Below are positions 63,364 through 64,000 of a DNA stretch of 64,000 bases, in pieces. The translations under genes and the position numbers were made by a program. The notes below the pieces were generated by a model. That model worked only from the letters and a program-made list of their open reading frames with translations. It was not told the DNA's origin and searched no databases. The stretch covers positions 2,366,340-2,430,339 of the forward strand of contig NZ_KB849780.1 of assembly GCF_000368965.1 (NCBI RefSeq), read 5' to 3'. This DNA is from Acinetobacter calcoaceticus DSM 30006 = CIP 81.8 (GTDB lineage Bacteria; Pseudomonadota; Gammaproteobacteria; Pseudomonadales; Moraxellaceae). Position 1 is the first letter of the stretch, and each line of letters begins with the position of its first letter.

Positions 63364-64000
63364 TTAGATCAAGACTTTTCTTTCAGACGATGAAGGAATA
63401 TGTAACGATTCTCGATATTTTGCGACGGTACGTCGCGCCACTTCAATTCCCTCATCTTTTAATAATGTAGCAATTACATTATCTGACAAAGGTTTACATG
63501 GATTTTCACTTGCTACAAGTTTTTTAATCATGGCACGAATTGCAGTAGAAGAAGCCTCACCTCCCGCAGTAGTACCTACATGGCTAGAGAAAAAATATTT
63601 CAACTCAAAAAGGCCCCGTGGAGTAAGCATATATTTATTTGTGGTTACGCGAGAAACTGTAGATTCATGCAATTCCACCTCTTCAGCAACATCTCGGAGA
63701 ACCAGCGGTTTCATTGCTTCAGCACCTATCTCCAAAAAAGCTTTTTGATGCTCAACAATACAAGATGCTACTTTTAATAGCGTCTTATGTCTTTCATCAA
63801 TGCTTTTAATAAAGTTTTTTGCCTCAAGCATCTGATTACGTAAATATAAATTGTCTTCACTTTGATCTGCTCTACGAATCATACTTGAGTAAAAACTATT
63901 AATTCTTAATTTAGGCAGCACATCTGGATTTAGTTGAACCTGCCAATGTAAATCTTTTTTAGAAACCACCACATCGGGAATTTGATAATCTGATTCTTGT
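63364..64000 (-). CDS. rpoN: RNA polymerase sigma-54 factor (partial, C-terminal part)
   Basis: The frame is open to the window edge at 64000, so only the last 212 codons are visible. [20 protein letters not shown] is the core/HTH region, [15 protein letters not shown] follows, and the RpoN box [10 protein letters not shown] is near the end. It recognises -24/-12 promoters with an activator ATPase. The 5' part lies outside the window on the right. Confidence 0.95.
   Translation of the reverse strand, partial: QESDYQIPDVVVSKKDLHWQVQLNPDVLPKLRINSFYSSMIRRADQSEDNLYLRNQMLEAKNFIKSIDERHKTLLKVASCIVEHQKAFLEIGAEAMKPLVLRDVAEEVELHESTVSRVTTNKYMLTPRGLFELKYFFSSHVGTTAGGEASSTAIRAMIKKLVASENPCKPLSDNVIATLLKDEGIEVARRTVAKYRESLHIPSSSERKVLI

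Overview
The window looks like a chromosome segment of an Acinetobacter species, most likely of the A. calcoaceticus-baumannii complex. The DNA is AT-rich, the fil gene block (filA-filF) is characteristic of Acinetobacter, and the housekeeping order rpoN-hpf-ibaG-murA-hisG-hisD-hisC fits that genus. The species call is inference from gene content; no database search was possible.

Positions 1 to about 31,600 are most of a P2-type (Peduovirus-like) prophage. The late half is laid out as in P2. Terminase ATPase P and portal Q run rightward (27.4-30.2 kb). Opposite them, leftward, run the head and lysis operon O-N-M-L-X-holins-endolysin-R-S (27.2-21.0 kb), the baseplate and fibre operon V-W-J-I-fibre-H-G (20.9-14.6 kb) and the tail operon FI-FII-E/E'-T-U-D (14.5-7.7 kb). 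A 21-bp dyad sits at 27303, 20977 and 14580, the places where P2 has its late promoters, and an Ogr/Delta zinc-finger activator is encoded at 6.3-6.6 kb, so one activator-operator circuit plausibly drives all late genes. The tail assembly gene carries a T TTT TTG slip site that extends it to an E+E' product. A com-dam pair resembling the Mu com-mom arrangement faces the end of gene D.

The left 7 kb is accessory DNA. It holds a secreted protein gene, a C4-type antisense RNA with a 56-residue membrane ORF and a Rha antirepressor-like gene (laid out like P1 immI c4-icd-ant), a membrane protein gene between 17-bp direct repeats, an OB-fold protein, an AbiC-like abortive-infection gene broken by an in-frame TGA, and a second short gene broken by another in-frame TGA. 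No integrase, immunity repressor or replication gene is present, so these probably lie left of the window. The right prophage end is near a tRNA cluster (Pro, His, Arg, Pro; all minus strand) at 31.6-32.0 kb, after a cos-like GC-rich patch and one orphan gene.

Positions 32.1-64.0 kb are chromosomal: nadA, argJ, ogt, a guanidinium exporter behind a guanidine-II riboswitch, a CDF metal transporter with an N-terminal HMA-like domain, a copper block (Met/His/Cys-rich secreted protein-copA-copB), a HAD phosphatase, an exact 12-bp-periodic array of five DnaA-box-like sites, rpe, a DUF2218 gene, fghA, a membrane-anchored C13 (legumain/caspase-fold) peptidase, rsmJ, tsaB, a gamma-carbonic-anhydrase-like gene and two Nudix hydrolases. 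Next come the fil genes with a C39-type peptidase, a FadL-type barrel and a lipoprotein, then pabB, hisC, hisD, hisG, murA, ibaG, hpf and the 3' part of rpoN, which runs off the right edge.
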